This document shows positions 25,895 to 34,481 of a DNA stretch of 64,000 bases, piece by piece. The DNA comes from Aromatoleum aromaticum EbN1. Lineage in GTDB: Bacteria > Pseudomonadota > Gammaproteobacteria > Burkholderiales > Rhodocyclaceae. Position numbers and translations under genes: made by a program. Position 1 is the stretch's first letter. Each line of letters begins with the position of its first letter. The stretch spans positions 2,914,001 to 2,978,000 of the forward strand of contig NC_006513.1 of the NCBI RefSeq assembly GCF_000025965.1, written 5' to 3'. The notes beneath the pieces were generated by a model that saw only the letters and a list, made by a program, of their open reading frames with translations, ran no database searches and was not told where the DNA came from.

Positions 25895-27205
25895 ATGAAA
25901 CCGATCAATGTTGGCCTGCTGGGCATCGGTACCGTCGGCGGCGGTACCTTCACCGTTCTGAAGCGCAACGAGGAAGAAATCACCCGTCGCGCCGGTCGCC
26001 CGATCCGCATCACCGCAGTGGCCGACAAGAATCTCGAACTCGCGCGCAAGGTCGCGGGCGCCGACGCGCGACTGACCGACGACGCATTCTCGGTCGTCGC
26101 CGACCCGGAAATCGACATCGTCGTCGAACTGATCGGCGGCTACGGCGTCGCGAAGGAACTGGTGCTGGCCGCGATCGAGAACGGCAAGCATGTCGTTACC
26201 GCGAACAAGGCGCTGCTCGCGGTGCACGGCAACGAGATCTTCGCCGCCGCGCAATCGAGGGGCGTCATGGTCGCGTTCGAGGCGGCGGTTGCCGGCGGCA
26301 TCCCGATCATCAAGGCGCTGCGCGAAGGCCTGTCGGCGAACCGCATCCAGTGGCTCGCCGGCATCATCAACGGCACGACGAACTTCATCCTGTCGGAGAT
26401 GCGCGACAAGGGCCTGCCGTTCGCCGATGTGCTCAAGGAGGCGCAGGCGCTCGGCTACGCCGAGGCCGATCCGACTTTCGATATCGAAGGCGTCGACGCC
26501 GCGCACAAGGCGACGATCATGAGCGCGATCGCGTTCGGCGTGCCGATGCAGTTCGACGCCGCGCACGTCGAAGGCATCACGAAGCTCGACAGCATCGACA
26601 TCCAGTACGTGGAGCAGCTCGGCTACCGCATCAAGCTGCTCGGCATTTCGCGGATGCGCCCGGAAGGCATCGAGCTGCGCGTGCATCCGACGCTGATCCC
26701 GGCCAAGCGGCTGATCGCGAACGTCGAAGGCGCGATGAACGCCGTCGTCGTCCATGGCGACGCCGTCGGCGCGACGCTGTATTACGGCAAGGGCGCAGGT
26801 GCCGAGCCGACCGCGAGCGCGGTGATCGCCGACCTCGTCGACGTCACCCGCCTGCACACTGCAGACCCCGAGCACCGCGTGCCGCATCTCGCGTTCCAGC
26901 CGGACCAGGTACGCGACCTCAAGGTGCTGCCGATCGAAGAGGTCGTGACCTCGTATTACCTGCGCATGCGCGTCGAGGACAAGCCGGGCGTGCTGGCCGA
27001 CATCACGCGGATACTGGCCGATAGCGGCATCTCGATCGAAGCGATGATCCAGAAGGAAGCGCCGGAAGGCGCGTCGCAGACCGACATCATCATGCTGACC
27101 CACAGCACGATCGAGAAGAACGCCAACGCGGCGATCGCGAAGATCGAGGCCTTGCCGGTCGTGCAGGGCAGGATCACGCGCCTGCGCATGGAAAGCCTGC
27201 AGTAA
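25895..27205 (+). CDS. hom: Homoserine dehydrogenase with ACT domain
   Basis: 436 aa; reduces aspartate semialdehyde to homoserine with NAD(P)H for threonine and methionine synthesis. N-terminal Rossmann motif NVGLLGIGTVGGG, then VTANKALLAVHG, the catalytic-domain signature GGIPIIKALREGLSANRI and INGTTNFILSEM, and a C-terminal ACT domain from about residue 350 (YYLRMRVEDKPGVLADITRI), the usual site of threonine feedback inhibition. The monofunctional form lacks an aspartokinase domain. thrC lies 2 kb away beyond the aldehyde dehydrogenase gene. Confidence 0.97.
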   Translation: MKPINVGLLGIGTVGGGTFTVLKRNEEEITRRAGRPIRITAVADKNLELARKVAGADARLTDDAFSVVADPEIDIVVELIGGYGVAKELVLAAIENGKHVVTANKALLAVHGNEIFAAAQSRGVMVAFEAAVAGGIPIIKALREGLSANRIQWLAGIINGTTNFILSEMRDKGLPFADVLKEAQALGYAEADPTFDIEGVDAAHKATIMSAIAFGVPMQFDAAHVEGITKLDSIDIQYVEQLGYRIKLLGISRMRPEGIELRVHPTLIPAKRLIANVEGAMNAVVVHGDAVGATLYYGKGAGAEPTASAVIADLVDVTRLHTADPEHRVPHLAFQPDQVRDLKVLPIEEVVTSYYLRMRVEDKPGVLADITRILADSGISIEAMIQKEAPEGASQTDIIMLTHSTIEKNANAAIAKIEALPVVQGRITRLRMESLQ

Positions 27206-27216
27206 GCGCGCCCGGC

Positions 27217-27243
27217 AAAAAAAACGCCCCGGTTGCCGGGGCG
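27217..27243 (-). terminator. Rho-independent terminator for the aldehyde dehydrogenase gene
   Basis: Stem CGCCCCGG/CCGGGGCG (27225-27243, loop TTG) is followed on the minus strand by eight T (A tract 27217-27224). It lies 12 nt after the hom stop and 143 nt beyond the aldehyde dehydrogenase stop, so it ends minus-strand transcription; the stem may also slow transcription from hom. Confidence 0.85.
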
Positions 27244-27386
27244 CAAGCGGATCGTCCCGGGCCAGGTGGAGGAGACCGGGCCCGTCAGGGGCGACCCGCG
27301 CAACAGCGTCCGCGCGAACTGGCTGAATGCGGAACCGGGAGGTTTCCCGGTCGTCGCACCTCCATCCGGCCAGCCGCGGAGCCCCG

Positions 27387-28811
27387 CTAAGCCTTCATGA
27401 TCTTCAGCGTCTGGATCGACGTGTATTCCTCGAGCCCGTAGCGGCCGAACTCGACGCCCAGGCCCGACTGCTTGACCCCGCCGAACGGCGCGTCGGGCTG
27501 CACGGCGCCGTGCTCGTTCACCCACGCGGTGCCGCATTCGAGGCGCAACGCGAGCTCCGCGGCTTTCGCGTGGTCTTTCGACCAGATCGAGCCGCCCAGC
27601 CCGTTTTCATTGTTGTTCGCGCGCGCGATCACTTCCTCGATGTCCGAGTAGCGGATCACCGGCAGCACCGGGCCGAACTGCTCCTCGTCGACGACGCGCA
27701 TGCCGTCCTTCGCGTCCGCGATCACCGTCGGCTCGAAGAAGAAGCCGCCGCCGCTGCGGGCCTTGCCGCCGGACAGGATGCGTGCGCCATGCGCCCGTGC
27801 GTCCTCGACGAGTTCCTGCACGAAGTCCAGCTGCGCCTTGTTCTGCACCGGTCCGAGCTCGGTGCCTTCGACCAGTCCGTCGCCGACGACCGTCTCCTTG
27901 GCGATACGTGCCAGCTCGGCGCACACTTTCTCGTAGATGCTGTCGTGCACGTAGAGGCGCTTGAGGCACGCGCAGGTCTGGCCATTGTTGTGGAAGCCGA
28001 CGCCGAAAAGTTTCGGCGCGATCGCTTTCGGATCGACGTCCGGCAGCACGATGCCGGCATCATTGCCGCCGAGCTCGAGCGTGAGCCGCTTCAGGTTGCC
28101 GGCAGCGTTCTGCATGATGTTCTTGCCGGTCGGCGTCGAACCGGTAAACACGATCTTGTTGATGTCCGGGTGCTTCGCGATCGCCGAGCCGACGCCGGAT
28201 TCGCCGGTGACGATGTTCAGCACGCCCGGCGGCAGGATCGCATTGGCGAGCTCGACGAAACGGATCGTCGCGGTCGGCGTCATGCCCGACGGCTTGATGA
28301 CGACCGTGTTGCCTGCACGCAGCGCCGGGATCACGTGCCAGATCGCGATCATCAGCGGCCAGTTCCACGGCGTGATCGAGCCGACCACGCCGAGCGGCTT
28401 GCGATGCACTTCGATGCGCGCATCGTCATTGTCCTGGATCACCTCGACGGGCAGTTCGAGGTCGGCGGTGACGTGCGTCCACGCGATCGCGCCCCCGACT
28501 TCCATCCCCGACCCGACGCCGTTCAACCCGCCGAGCGGCTTGCCGGCCTCTTTTGTGACCAGCTCCATCAGCTCCGGCATGTGCGCTTCGAGCGCCGCAC
28601 CGAGCGCGTGCATCAGGCGCTTGCGCTCGGCGTCCGGAGTGCGGCTCCAGCCGGGGAACGCCGCGCGCGCCGCTGCGACGGCTTGGTCGACGTGCGAGGC
28701 GTCGCCCGCCTGCACGCGCGCGAACACTTCCCCTGTCGCTGGATTCACGACGTCGAAGGTGCTGCCGGCACGCACCGGCTTGCCGTTGATGATCATGTCG
28801 AAAACCTGCAT
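27387..28811 (-). CDS. NAD(P)-dependent aldehyde dehydrogenase family protein
   Basis: 474 aa; oxidises an aldehyde to the acid. The start at 28811 follows GGAGACGAG; the frame continues upstream without need. Family motifs: PWNWPLMIAIWHVIPALRAG, Rossmann VFTGSTPTGKNIM, catalytic Glu in LTLELGGNDAGIV and catalytic Cys in NNGQTCACLKRLYVHD, C-terminal EEQFGPVLPVI and PFGGVKQSGLG. Substrate is not evident from sequence; in this type of organism aromatic aldehydes (benzaldehyde, phenylacetaldehyde) are possible. It stands alone between hom and thrC. Confidence 0.93.
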   Translation of the reverse strand: MQVFDMIINGKPVRAGSTFDVVNPATGEVFARVQAGDASHVDQAVAAARAAFPGWSRTPDAERKRLMHALGAALEAHMPELMELVTKEAGKPLGGLNGVGSGMEVGGAIAWTHVTADLELPVEVIQDNDDARIEVHRKPLGVVGSITPWNWPLMIAIWHVIPALRAGNTVVIKPSGMTPTATIRFVELANAILPPGVLNIVTGESGVGSAIAKHPDINKIVFTGSTPTGKNIMQNAAGNLKRLTLELGGNDAGIVLPDVDPKAIAPKLFGVGFHNNGQTCACLKRLYVHDSIYEKVCAELARIAKETVVGDGLVEGTELGPVQNKAQLDFVQELVEDARAHGARILSGGKARSGGGFFFEPTVIADAKDGMRVVDEEQFGPVLPVIRYSDIEEVIARANNNENGLGGSIWSKDHAKAAELALRLECGTAWVNEHGAVQPDAPFGGVKQSGLGVEFGRYGLEEYTSIQTLKIMKA

Positions 28812-29181
28812 CTCGTCTCCTTCACGCTTGCATTGAAGCGAATTGTCGTAAGTCACCGGCCATCGCGGCGGGCGATGGTCGCAAGCCTATGGGACGCGGC
28901 GTGCACAGCGTTATCCGAGATCGGCAAGAGCGTATTTGCAACAGCAGGATACGTGCCACTCGCAACCAGGGATGGCGAACCCATCCTGTTCGCTCAGACA
29001 TGTGACGGGCAGCGAACGTTGCTGCAGGATTGAAGCGGGCGAGCGGTGCGGTCGTGGCGCATGGACTGGGTGCGCCCGCTGGCGGATAATGCGGCCCTTG
29101 TGCCGCCGGGAAGCTCGTGCGCCGGCGCTGCAGTGGCCCGCCGCCCGTTCCATTCGAATCTGCTCATCTGAAGGACCCACC
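28812..29181. other. 370-bp divergent intergenic region, no gene recognised
   Basis: Lies between the divergently transcribed aldehyde dehydrogenase and thrC genes and must hold both promoters. No convincing reading frame, RNA gene or strong hairpin was seen. The thrC ribosome-binding site AAGGACC is at 29171. Confidence 0.6.
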
Positions 29182-30621
29182 GTGAAGTATCTCTCCACTC
29201 GCGGCCACGCCGCGCGACCCGAGTTCTGCGACATTCTGCTGGGCGGTCTTGCGCCGGATGGCGGGCTGTATCTCCCCGAAAGTTATCCGCAGATCTCGCG
29301 CGCCGAACTCGACGCTTGGCGCTCGCTGTCGTATGCGGATCTCGCGTTCGCGATCCTGTCGAAGTTCATCACCGACATTCCCGCAGCCGACCTGAAGACG
29401 ATCTGCGACCGGACCTACACTGCCGAGGTTTATCGCTTTGCGCGTCCGGGCGACGATGCCGCCGAGATCACGCCGGTGCATTGGCTCGAAGCCGGCAAGT
29501 TCGGTCTGCTGGAATTGTCGAACGGCCCGACGCTGGCGTTCAAGGACATGGCGATGCAGCTGCTCGGCAACCTGTTCGAGTACGTCCTCGAGCGCCGTGG
29601 CGAGACCATCAACATCCTCGGTGCGACGTCGGGCGATACCGGCTCGGCGGCCGAATACGCAATGCGCGGCAAGCACGCCGTGCGCGTCTTCATGCTGTCG
29701 CCGCACGGCAAGATGAGCGCGTTCCAGCGCGCGCAGATGTATTCCCTGCAGGACGAGAACATCCACAACATCGCCGTCACCGGCATGTTCGACGACGCGC
29801 AGGACATCGTGAAAGCGGTGTCGAACGACGCCGCGTTCAAGGCGAAATATAAGATCGGTGCGGTCAATTCGATCAACTGGGCGCGCGTGGCGGCGCAGAT
29901 CGTCTATTACTTCAAAGGCTATTTCGCCGCGACGAAGTCGAACGACGAACAGGTCGCCTTCTGCGTGCCGTCAGGCAATTTCGGCAACATCTGCGCCGGC
30001 CATATCGCCCGCCAGATGGGGCTGCCGGTCGCGCGGCTGATCCTCGCGACGAACGAAAACGACGTGCTCGACGAGTTCTTCCGCACCGGCGTCTATCGTC
30101 CGCGCAAGGCTGCCGAAACCCACGTCACGTCGAGCCCGTCGATGGACATTTCCAAGGCGTCGAATTTCGAGCGCTTCGTGTTCGATCTCGTCGGGCGCAA
30201 CCCCGAGCGCGTCGCTGAACTCTGGAAGGCGGTCGATGCGGGCGGCGCCTTCGACCTGTCGGCGTCTGCCGATTTCGCCCGCATCGGCGATTTCGCGTTC
30301 GTGTCCGGCGGCAGCTCGCATGCGGGGCGCGTCGCGACGATCCGCAAGGTGTTCGAGCAATACGGCACGATGATCGACACGCACACCGCCGACGGCGTCA
30401 AGGTCGCGTGGGACTGCGCCGGCAGCGTCCCGGCGGGCGTGCCGCTGCTGGTGCTCGAAACCGCATTGCCGGCGAAGTTCGCCGAAACGATCCGCGAAGC
30501 GCTCGGGCGCGAGCCGGAGCGTCCGGCCGAGCTCGAAGGCATCGAGAAACTGCCGCAGCGTGTCGAACTCATGGCTCCGGACGTCGAGGCAGTCAAGCGC
30601 TTCATTGCCGAACGCGTGTAG
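29182..30621 (+). CDS. thrC: Threonine synthase
   Basis: 479 aa; PLP enzyme converting O-phosphohomoserine to threonine. The GTG at 29182 follows AAGGACCCACC; the protein opens with VKYLSTRGHAARPEFCDILL, the classic ThrC N-terminus. The PLP-binding Lys is in LSNGPTLAFKDMAMQLLG near residue 113; ILGATSGDTGSAAEYAMRGK and VPSGNFGNICAGHIA contact the cofactor phosphate. Length and motifs fit the enterobacterial/yeast-type ThrC. Longer upstream frames are excluded by codon content and the ribosome-binding site. Confidence 0.96.
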   Translation: MKYLSTRGHAARPEFCDILLGGLAPDGGLYLPESYPQISRAELDAWRSLSYADLAFAILSKFITDIPAADLKTICDRTYTAEVYRFARPGDDAAEITPVHWLEAGKFGLLELSNGPTLAFKDMAMQLLGNLFEYVLERRGETINILGATSGDTGSAAEYAMRGKHAVRVFMLSPHGKMSAFQRAQMYSLQDENIHNIAVTGMFDDAQDIVKAVSNDAAFKAKYKIGAVNSINWARVAAQIVYYFKGYFAATKSNDEQVAFCVPSGNFGNICAGHIARQMGLPVARLILATNENDVLDEFFRTGVYRPRKAAETHVTSSPSMDISKASNFERFVFDLVGRNPERVAELWKAVDAGGAFDLSASADFARIGDFAFVSGGSSHAGRVATIRKVFEQYGTMIDTHTADGVKVAWDCAGSVPAGVPLLVLETALPAKFAETIREALGREPERPAELEGIEKLPQRVELMAPDVEAVKRFIAERV

Positions 30622-30627
30622 CGCCGG

Positions 30628-30668
30628 CGACGGAGGCCGCGAACGGGAGTTCGTCGCGGCCTCCGTCG
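30628..30668. terminator. Strong hairpin between convergent thrC and nadC
   Basis: A perfect 15-bp stem (CGACGGAGGCCGCGA with TCGCGGCCTCCGTCG, 11-nt loop) begins 7 nt after the thrC stop and ends 49 nt before the nadC stop. There is no T run on either side, so it is a hairpin-type rather than canonical intrinsic terminator, probably serving both strands. Confidence 0.6.
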
Positions 30669-30717
30669 GGCGGTCCGTGGCGTGTTAGGAGAGCCGCTGG
30701 CTACGCTGAAGCGGCCA

Positions 30718-31566
30718 TCATTCCTCGACGTGGCGCAGCGACAGGTCGATCGCCCGGACGTCCTTCGTCAGACTGCCGATCGAAATACGGTCCACGCCCG
30801 TTTCGGCGATCGCGCGCACTTTTTCCAGATTCACCCCGCCCGATGCTTCGAGCTCGGCCCGCCCGTCTGCGATGCGCACTGCTTCGCGCATCGTCTCGAG
30901 GCTCATGTTGTCGAGCAGGATCATCTTCGCGCCGGCATCGAGCGCTTCATGGAGTTCTTCGAGCGTCTCGACTTCGATCTCGATGAACACGTTCGACGGT
31001 GCGATCGCCTGTGCCTGCTCGATGACACGGGCGATGCTGCCGGCGGCGATGATGTGGTTTTCCTTGACCAGGATGCCGTCGTAGAGTCCGACGCGGTGGT
31101 TCACGCCGCCGCCCACCGTCACCGCGTATTTCTGCGCCAGGCGCAGCCCGGGCAACGTCTTGCGGGTGTCGACGATCTTCGCCCGGGTGCCGGCGATCGC
31201 GTCGACGAAACGCCGGGTCGCAGTCGCCGTTGCTGAAAGCAACTGCAGAAAATTCAACGCAGTGCGCTCGGCGGTGAGCAGCACGCGGGCGCTTGCGACG
31301 ACTTCGCACAGCACTTGGCCCGGTTCGATCCGGTCACCGTCGCGGACGTGCCAGACGACCGCCGCGGCGGGGCTCATCACCTCGAACGCGGCGTCGAACC
31401 ACGCGGTGCCGCACAGGACCGCCGCTTCGCGCGTGATGACGCGACCGCGCGCGTCGGTTTCCCACGGGATCAGACGCGCGGTGAGGTCGCCCGTGCCGAC
31501 ATCTTCCGCCAGCGAGGCGGCGACGTTGCGCTGGATTTCGATGCGTAGCTGTTGTGACAGATTCAT
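30718..31566 (-). CDS. nadC: Nicotinate-nucleotide pyrophosphorylase (carboxylating)
   Basis: 282 aa; quinolinate phosphoribosyltransferase, forming nicotinate mononucleotide in de novo NAD synthesis. The start at 31566 (MNLSQQLRIEIQRNVAASL) is preferred over the 33-residue longer frame. Signature motifs: LAEDVGTGDLTARLIP, ERTALNFLQLLSATAT, IVDTRKTLPGLR, YAVTVGGGVNHRVGLYDGIL, IEIEVETLEEL, ILLDNMSLETM, LEASGGVNLEKV and ISIGSLTKDV. It is convergent with thrC. Confidence 0.97.
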   Translation of the reverse strand: MNLSQQLRIEIQRNVAASLAEDVGTGDLTARLIPWETDARGRVITREAAVLCGTAWFDAAFEVMSPAAAVVWHVRDGDRIEPGQVLCEVVASARVLLTAERTALNFLQLLSATATATRRFVDAIAGTRAKIVDTRKTLPGLRLAQKYAVTVGGGVNHRVGLYDGILVKENHIIAAGSIARVIEQAQAIAPSNVFIEIEVETLEELHEALDAGAKMILLDNMSLETMREAVRIADGRAELEASGGVNLEKVRAIAETGVDRISIGSLTKDVRAIDLSLRHVEE

Positions 31567-31597
31567 TGGCGTCGGCCTTCGAAGTGGAGCGGGGATT

Positions 31598-32554
31598 CTA
31601 GCGGTTCCGTCCCTTCGATGGCGCGAATCTGGTTTGTGCCGGCGCAGGTTCGGCCGCCGTCGCAAGCGCCTCGTGCCGGCGCTGGGCGGTACGACGGCCG
31701 TCGATGGCGATCAGCACGCCTGCGCCGCCAATCGTCAGGATGCCGACCAGTCCCCAGCCATCCGGCAACTGGCCGAAGCCGAACCAGCCGATCAGGGTCG
31801 CCCACAGCAGCTGCACATACAGGATCGGTGACAGCATCGAAGCCGGGGCGTCGCGGAAGGCGCGGATCAGCAGGAAATGCCCGCAGCCGCCGTAGATGCC
31901 GAGCGATGCGATGAGCAGCGCATCCAGCGGTCCGGGCATCGGGCCCTGCCACAACCACGGCAGTGCGAGGCTCGTCGCGGCAGTACCGACCAGTGCCGTG
32001 TAGAACAGCATGTTGACCGGGGTTTCGGTCGGGGAAAGCTGGCGGGTGAGAATCTGGTAGGCCGCGTAGCTCACCGCCGCGCCGAGGGCGAGGGCGACAC
32101 CTTCGGCCACCAGGGCGCCGCCGGGCCGGGCAATCAGCAGGACGCCGACGAAACCGGTCACGACGGCCACCCAGCGCAGCGGACCGATGCGTTCGCCGAG
32201 CAGCGGTCCCGCCATCAGCGTGACCATCAGCGGCGCGGCGAAGACGATTGCGGTGGTCTCGGCCAACGGCATCACCTGCAGCGCGGTGATATTGAAGAAC
32301 GTCACGGCGAGCAGACAGGTGGCGCGGACGATCTGTCGGCCCGGCCGCCTCGTCGTAACGAGTTTGAGCCGCATCGACGGCGCCAGGAGCACCACCATCA
32401 GCAGGAAGTGCAGCGCGTAGCGCGACCACACCAGCATCGGGACCGGATAGGTCGCGGCGAGGCGTTTGGCGGTGGCGTCGAGGAGCACGAACAGGAACAG
32501 CGCGCCGAGGAGCAGCAGAATGCTGCGCAGCGCATGAGGGTGAGTGTCGGACAT
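31598..32554 (-). CDS. EamA/DMT-family transporter
   Basis: 318 aa with about ten hydrophobic segments, in two EamA repeats (first from LRSILLLLGALFLFVLLDATAK, second from GVALALGAAVSYAAYQILTR). Members of the drug/metabolite transporter superfamily usually export amino acids, metabolites or drugs; the substrate is not predictable. The gene is 31 nt upstream of nadC on the same strand, so cotranscription is likely. A polar C-terminal tail of about 30 residues is cytoplasmic. Confidence 0.9.
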   Translation of the reverse strand: MSDTHPHALRSILLLLGALFLFVLLDATAKRLAATYPVPMLVWSRYALHFLLMVVLLAPSMRLKLVTTRRPGRQIVRATCLLAVTFFNITALQVMPLAETTAIVFAAPLMVTLMAGPLLGERIGPLRWVAVVTGFVGVLLIARPGGALVAEGVALALGAAVSYAAYQILTRQLSPTETPVNMLFYTALVGTAATSLALPWLWQGPMPGPLDALLIASLGIYGGCGHFLLIRAFRDAPASMLSPILYVQLLWATLIGWFGFGQLPDGWGLVGILTIGGAGVLIAIDGRRTAQRRHEALATAAEPAPAQTRFAPSKGRNR

Positions 32555-32820
32555 GGGGCGGGGGCTCGATTGTTGTGGAGGCAGACGAAGCCCGGAAGTC
32601 CCGAGTCGAAGCGCGCGCAGTATTTCCCGCCGGTTTCCTGATTCCCGCTGCCTCGACAAGGTAGTCAGACGACCGCGAGAGGCGAGGTATTCGACGGTTT
32701 CGATCGGAGGTTTGCGGCGCTCAACGTCGATTCGATGATCAGCTCGGCGTCATGCAGGTCGATGCGATTCTAGCAGCGCCCGGGCGCGCTTCCGACATCG
32801 CATCAAGCCCGACGAGACTT

Positions 32821-34326
32821 TCAGCGCCCCCGCGCAGCCTTCACGATCCAGCCGTTGAATACGCCGCGCGCGGCTTCGGCGACTTCGCTCGCGGTCAGTC
32901 CGATCGGGCCGATGCCTTCGCGGGCCAGGCGGTCGGCGGCCGCGCCATGCAGATGCACCGCTGCAAGCAGCGCCGAACGGGCGGGCCAGCCCTGGGCGAG
33001 CAGGCTGGCGATCAGGCCGGTCAGCACGTCTCCCATGCCCGCGCTCGCCATGCCCGGGTGGCCGGTGGTGTTGATGAACCATTGTCCTGTCGTTGTCGCA
33101 ATGACGCTGCCGCCTCCTTTCAGAACGATATCGGCGCCAAAGCGCGTCGACAGTTCGAGCGCCGAGGCAATGCGGTCAGCTTGCACGCGAGGAGTGCCGA
33201 TGCCGAGGAGGCGACCGGCCTCGCCGGGGTGGGGGGTGAGCAAGGTCGGGGCCTCGCGTGCGGCGACCTGCGCTTTCAGGTGTGGCGCGTCGGCCAGCAG
33301 GTTGAGCGCGTCGGCATCGAGCAGCAGGGGGCGATCGGATCGGGCCGCACGCTCGAGCAGCGCAAGAGCAGTTGCGCTGGTGCCCAGGCCCGGCCCGAGC
33401 GCGAGGACGCTGGCCTGTTCGAGAACCTGTTCCGGCCGCTTCAGCATCAGTTCAGGCTGGGTGTGGTCGACCGGGAGCGCGTAATCGTCGACGAGGCCGA
33501 CATACACCCGGCCGCTCCCGAGTTTCAGCGCCGCCCGGCCGGCGAGCAGCGCCGCGCCGGTCATCCCAGGCGCCCCGCCGATGATGCCGACGTCGCCATA
33601 GCTGCCTTTGTGCGTGTTTTGCCGTCGCGGCCGCATGAACTCCCGCACCATTGCGGGGCGGATCTCGAATCCCGGGGGCGAAAGCCAGGCAGCGGGGTCG
33701 ATGTCGAGCCGATGGACGTGGACCGTGCCGGCGTAGTCCGGCCCGTCGAGCGTGAGCAGCCCGGGCTTGAGCGCGATGAAGGTCAGCGTTGCGGTCGCCT
33801 GGAACGCCATGCCGAGGATCGCGCCGGTGTCGGCGTCGAGGCCGCTCGGGATGTCGATCGCGAGCCGCGGCGCCTGCTGCGCGTTCATCGTGTCGATCCA
33901 GCGGGCGTAGCGACCTTCGACCGGCCGGCGCAGGCCGATACCGAACAGTGCGTCGACGACGAGTGCCCAGCCGTTCGCCGGTGCGCCGGGAAAATCCGAA
34001 ACCGTTTCACCGCCGGCTGCACGCCACGCCGCGAACGCCGCCGCAGCGTCGGGCGGCAGACTGTCCGGATTTTCGGCGAACGCCACCGTCACCGACCGCC
34101 CGGCCTGCAGGAGCCGGCGGGCCATGACCAGCCCGTCGCCGCCGTTGTTGCCCGGCCCGCACACGATAAGCACGTGTCCTGTACGGTCCTGCGTCAGGCG
34201 CACGGCTTCTTCCGCCGCCGCGCGGCCGGCACGCTCCATCAGCGTCGGCTGGGCGAGCGGTGCTACGTGCGCTTCGATGGCGCGGATGTCGGCAACCGGA
34301 TAAATCGGACTGGGCGGCTGGAACAT
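32821..34326 (-). CDS. nnr: Bifunctional NAD(P)HX epimerase/ADP-dependent dehydratase
   Basis: 501 aa; repairs hydrated NADH/NADPH. The N-terminal YjeF epimerase domain (about 1-215) has HVLIVCGPGNNGGDGLVMAR and VVDALFGIG; the C-terminal carbohydrate-kinase-like dehydratase domain (about 225-495) has GSYGDVGIIGGAPGMTGAALL, LLDADALNLLA, LLTPHPGEAGRLL, IVLKGGGSVIA and NTTGHPGMASAGMGDVLTGL. The length matches E. coli Nnr (515 aa). The 266 nt between it and the EamA gene show nothing recognisable. Confidence 0.96.
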   Translation of the reverse strand: MFQPPSPIYPVADIRAIEAHVAPLAQPTLMERAGRAAAEEAVRLTQDRTGHVLIVCGPGNNGGDGLVMARRLLQAGRSVTVAFAENPDSLPPDAAAAFAAWRAAGGETVSDFPGAPANGWALVVDALFGIGLRRPVEGRYARWIDTMNAQQAPRLAIDIPSGLDADTGAILGMAFQATATLTFIALKPGLLTLDGPDYAGTVHVHRLDIDPAAWLSPPGFEIRPAMVREFMRPRRQNTHKGSYGDVGIIGGAPGMTGAALLAGRAALKLGSGRVYVGLVDDYALPVDHTQPELMLKRPEQVLEQASVLALGPGLGTSATALALLERAARSDRPLLLDADALNLLADAPHLKAQVAAREAPTLLTPHPGEAGRLLGIGTPRVQADRIASALELSTRFGADIVLKGGGSVIATTTGQWFINTTGHPGMASAGMGDVLTGLIASLLAQGWPARSALLAAVHLHGAAADRLAREGIGPIGLTASEVAEAARGVFNGWIVKAARGR

Positions 34327-34481
34327 GGGGTCTCCGGAGGACGAAGGAAAGGCCCGATTCTACCGTCCGGCGATTCGTCGATGATGCGAGCGGGGTGATT
34401 CGTGCGATGTCGCAAAGGGTCGGCAGCCGGGCCGGCTGTCGTCACGCTCCCCTCTCTACGGATCCCCGTCCGTCGTGACCC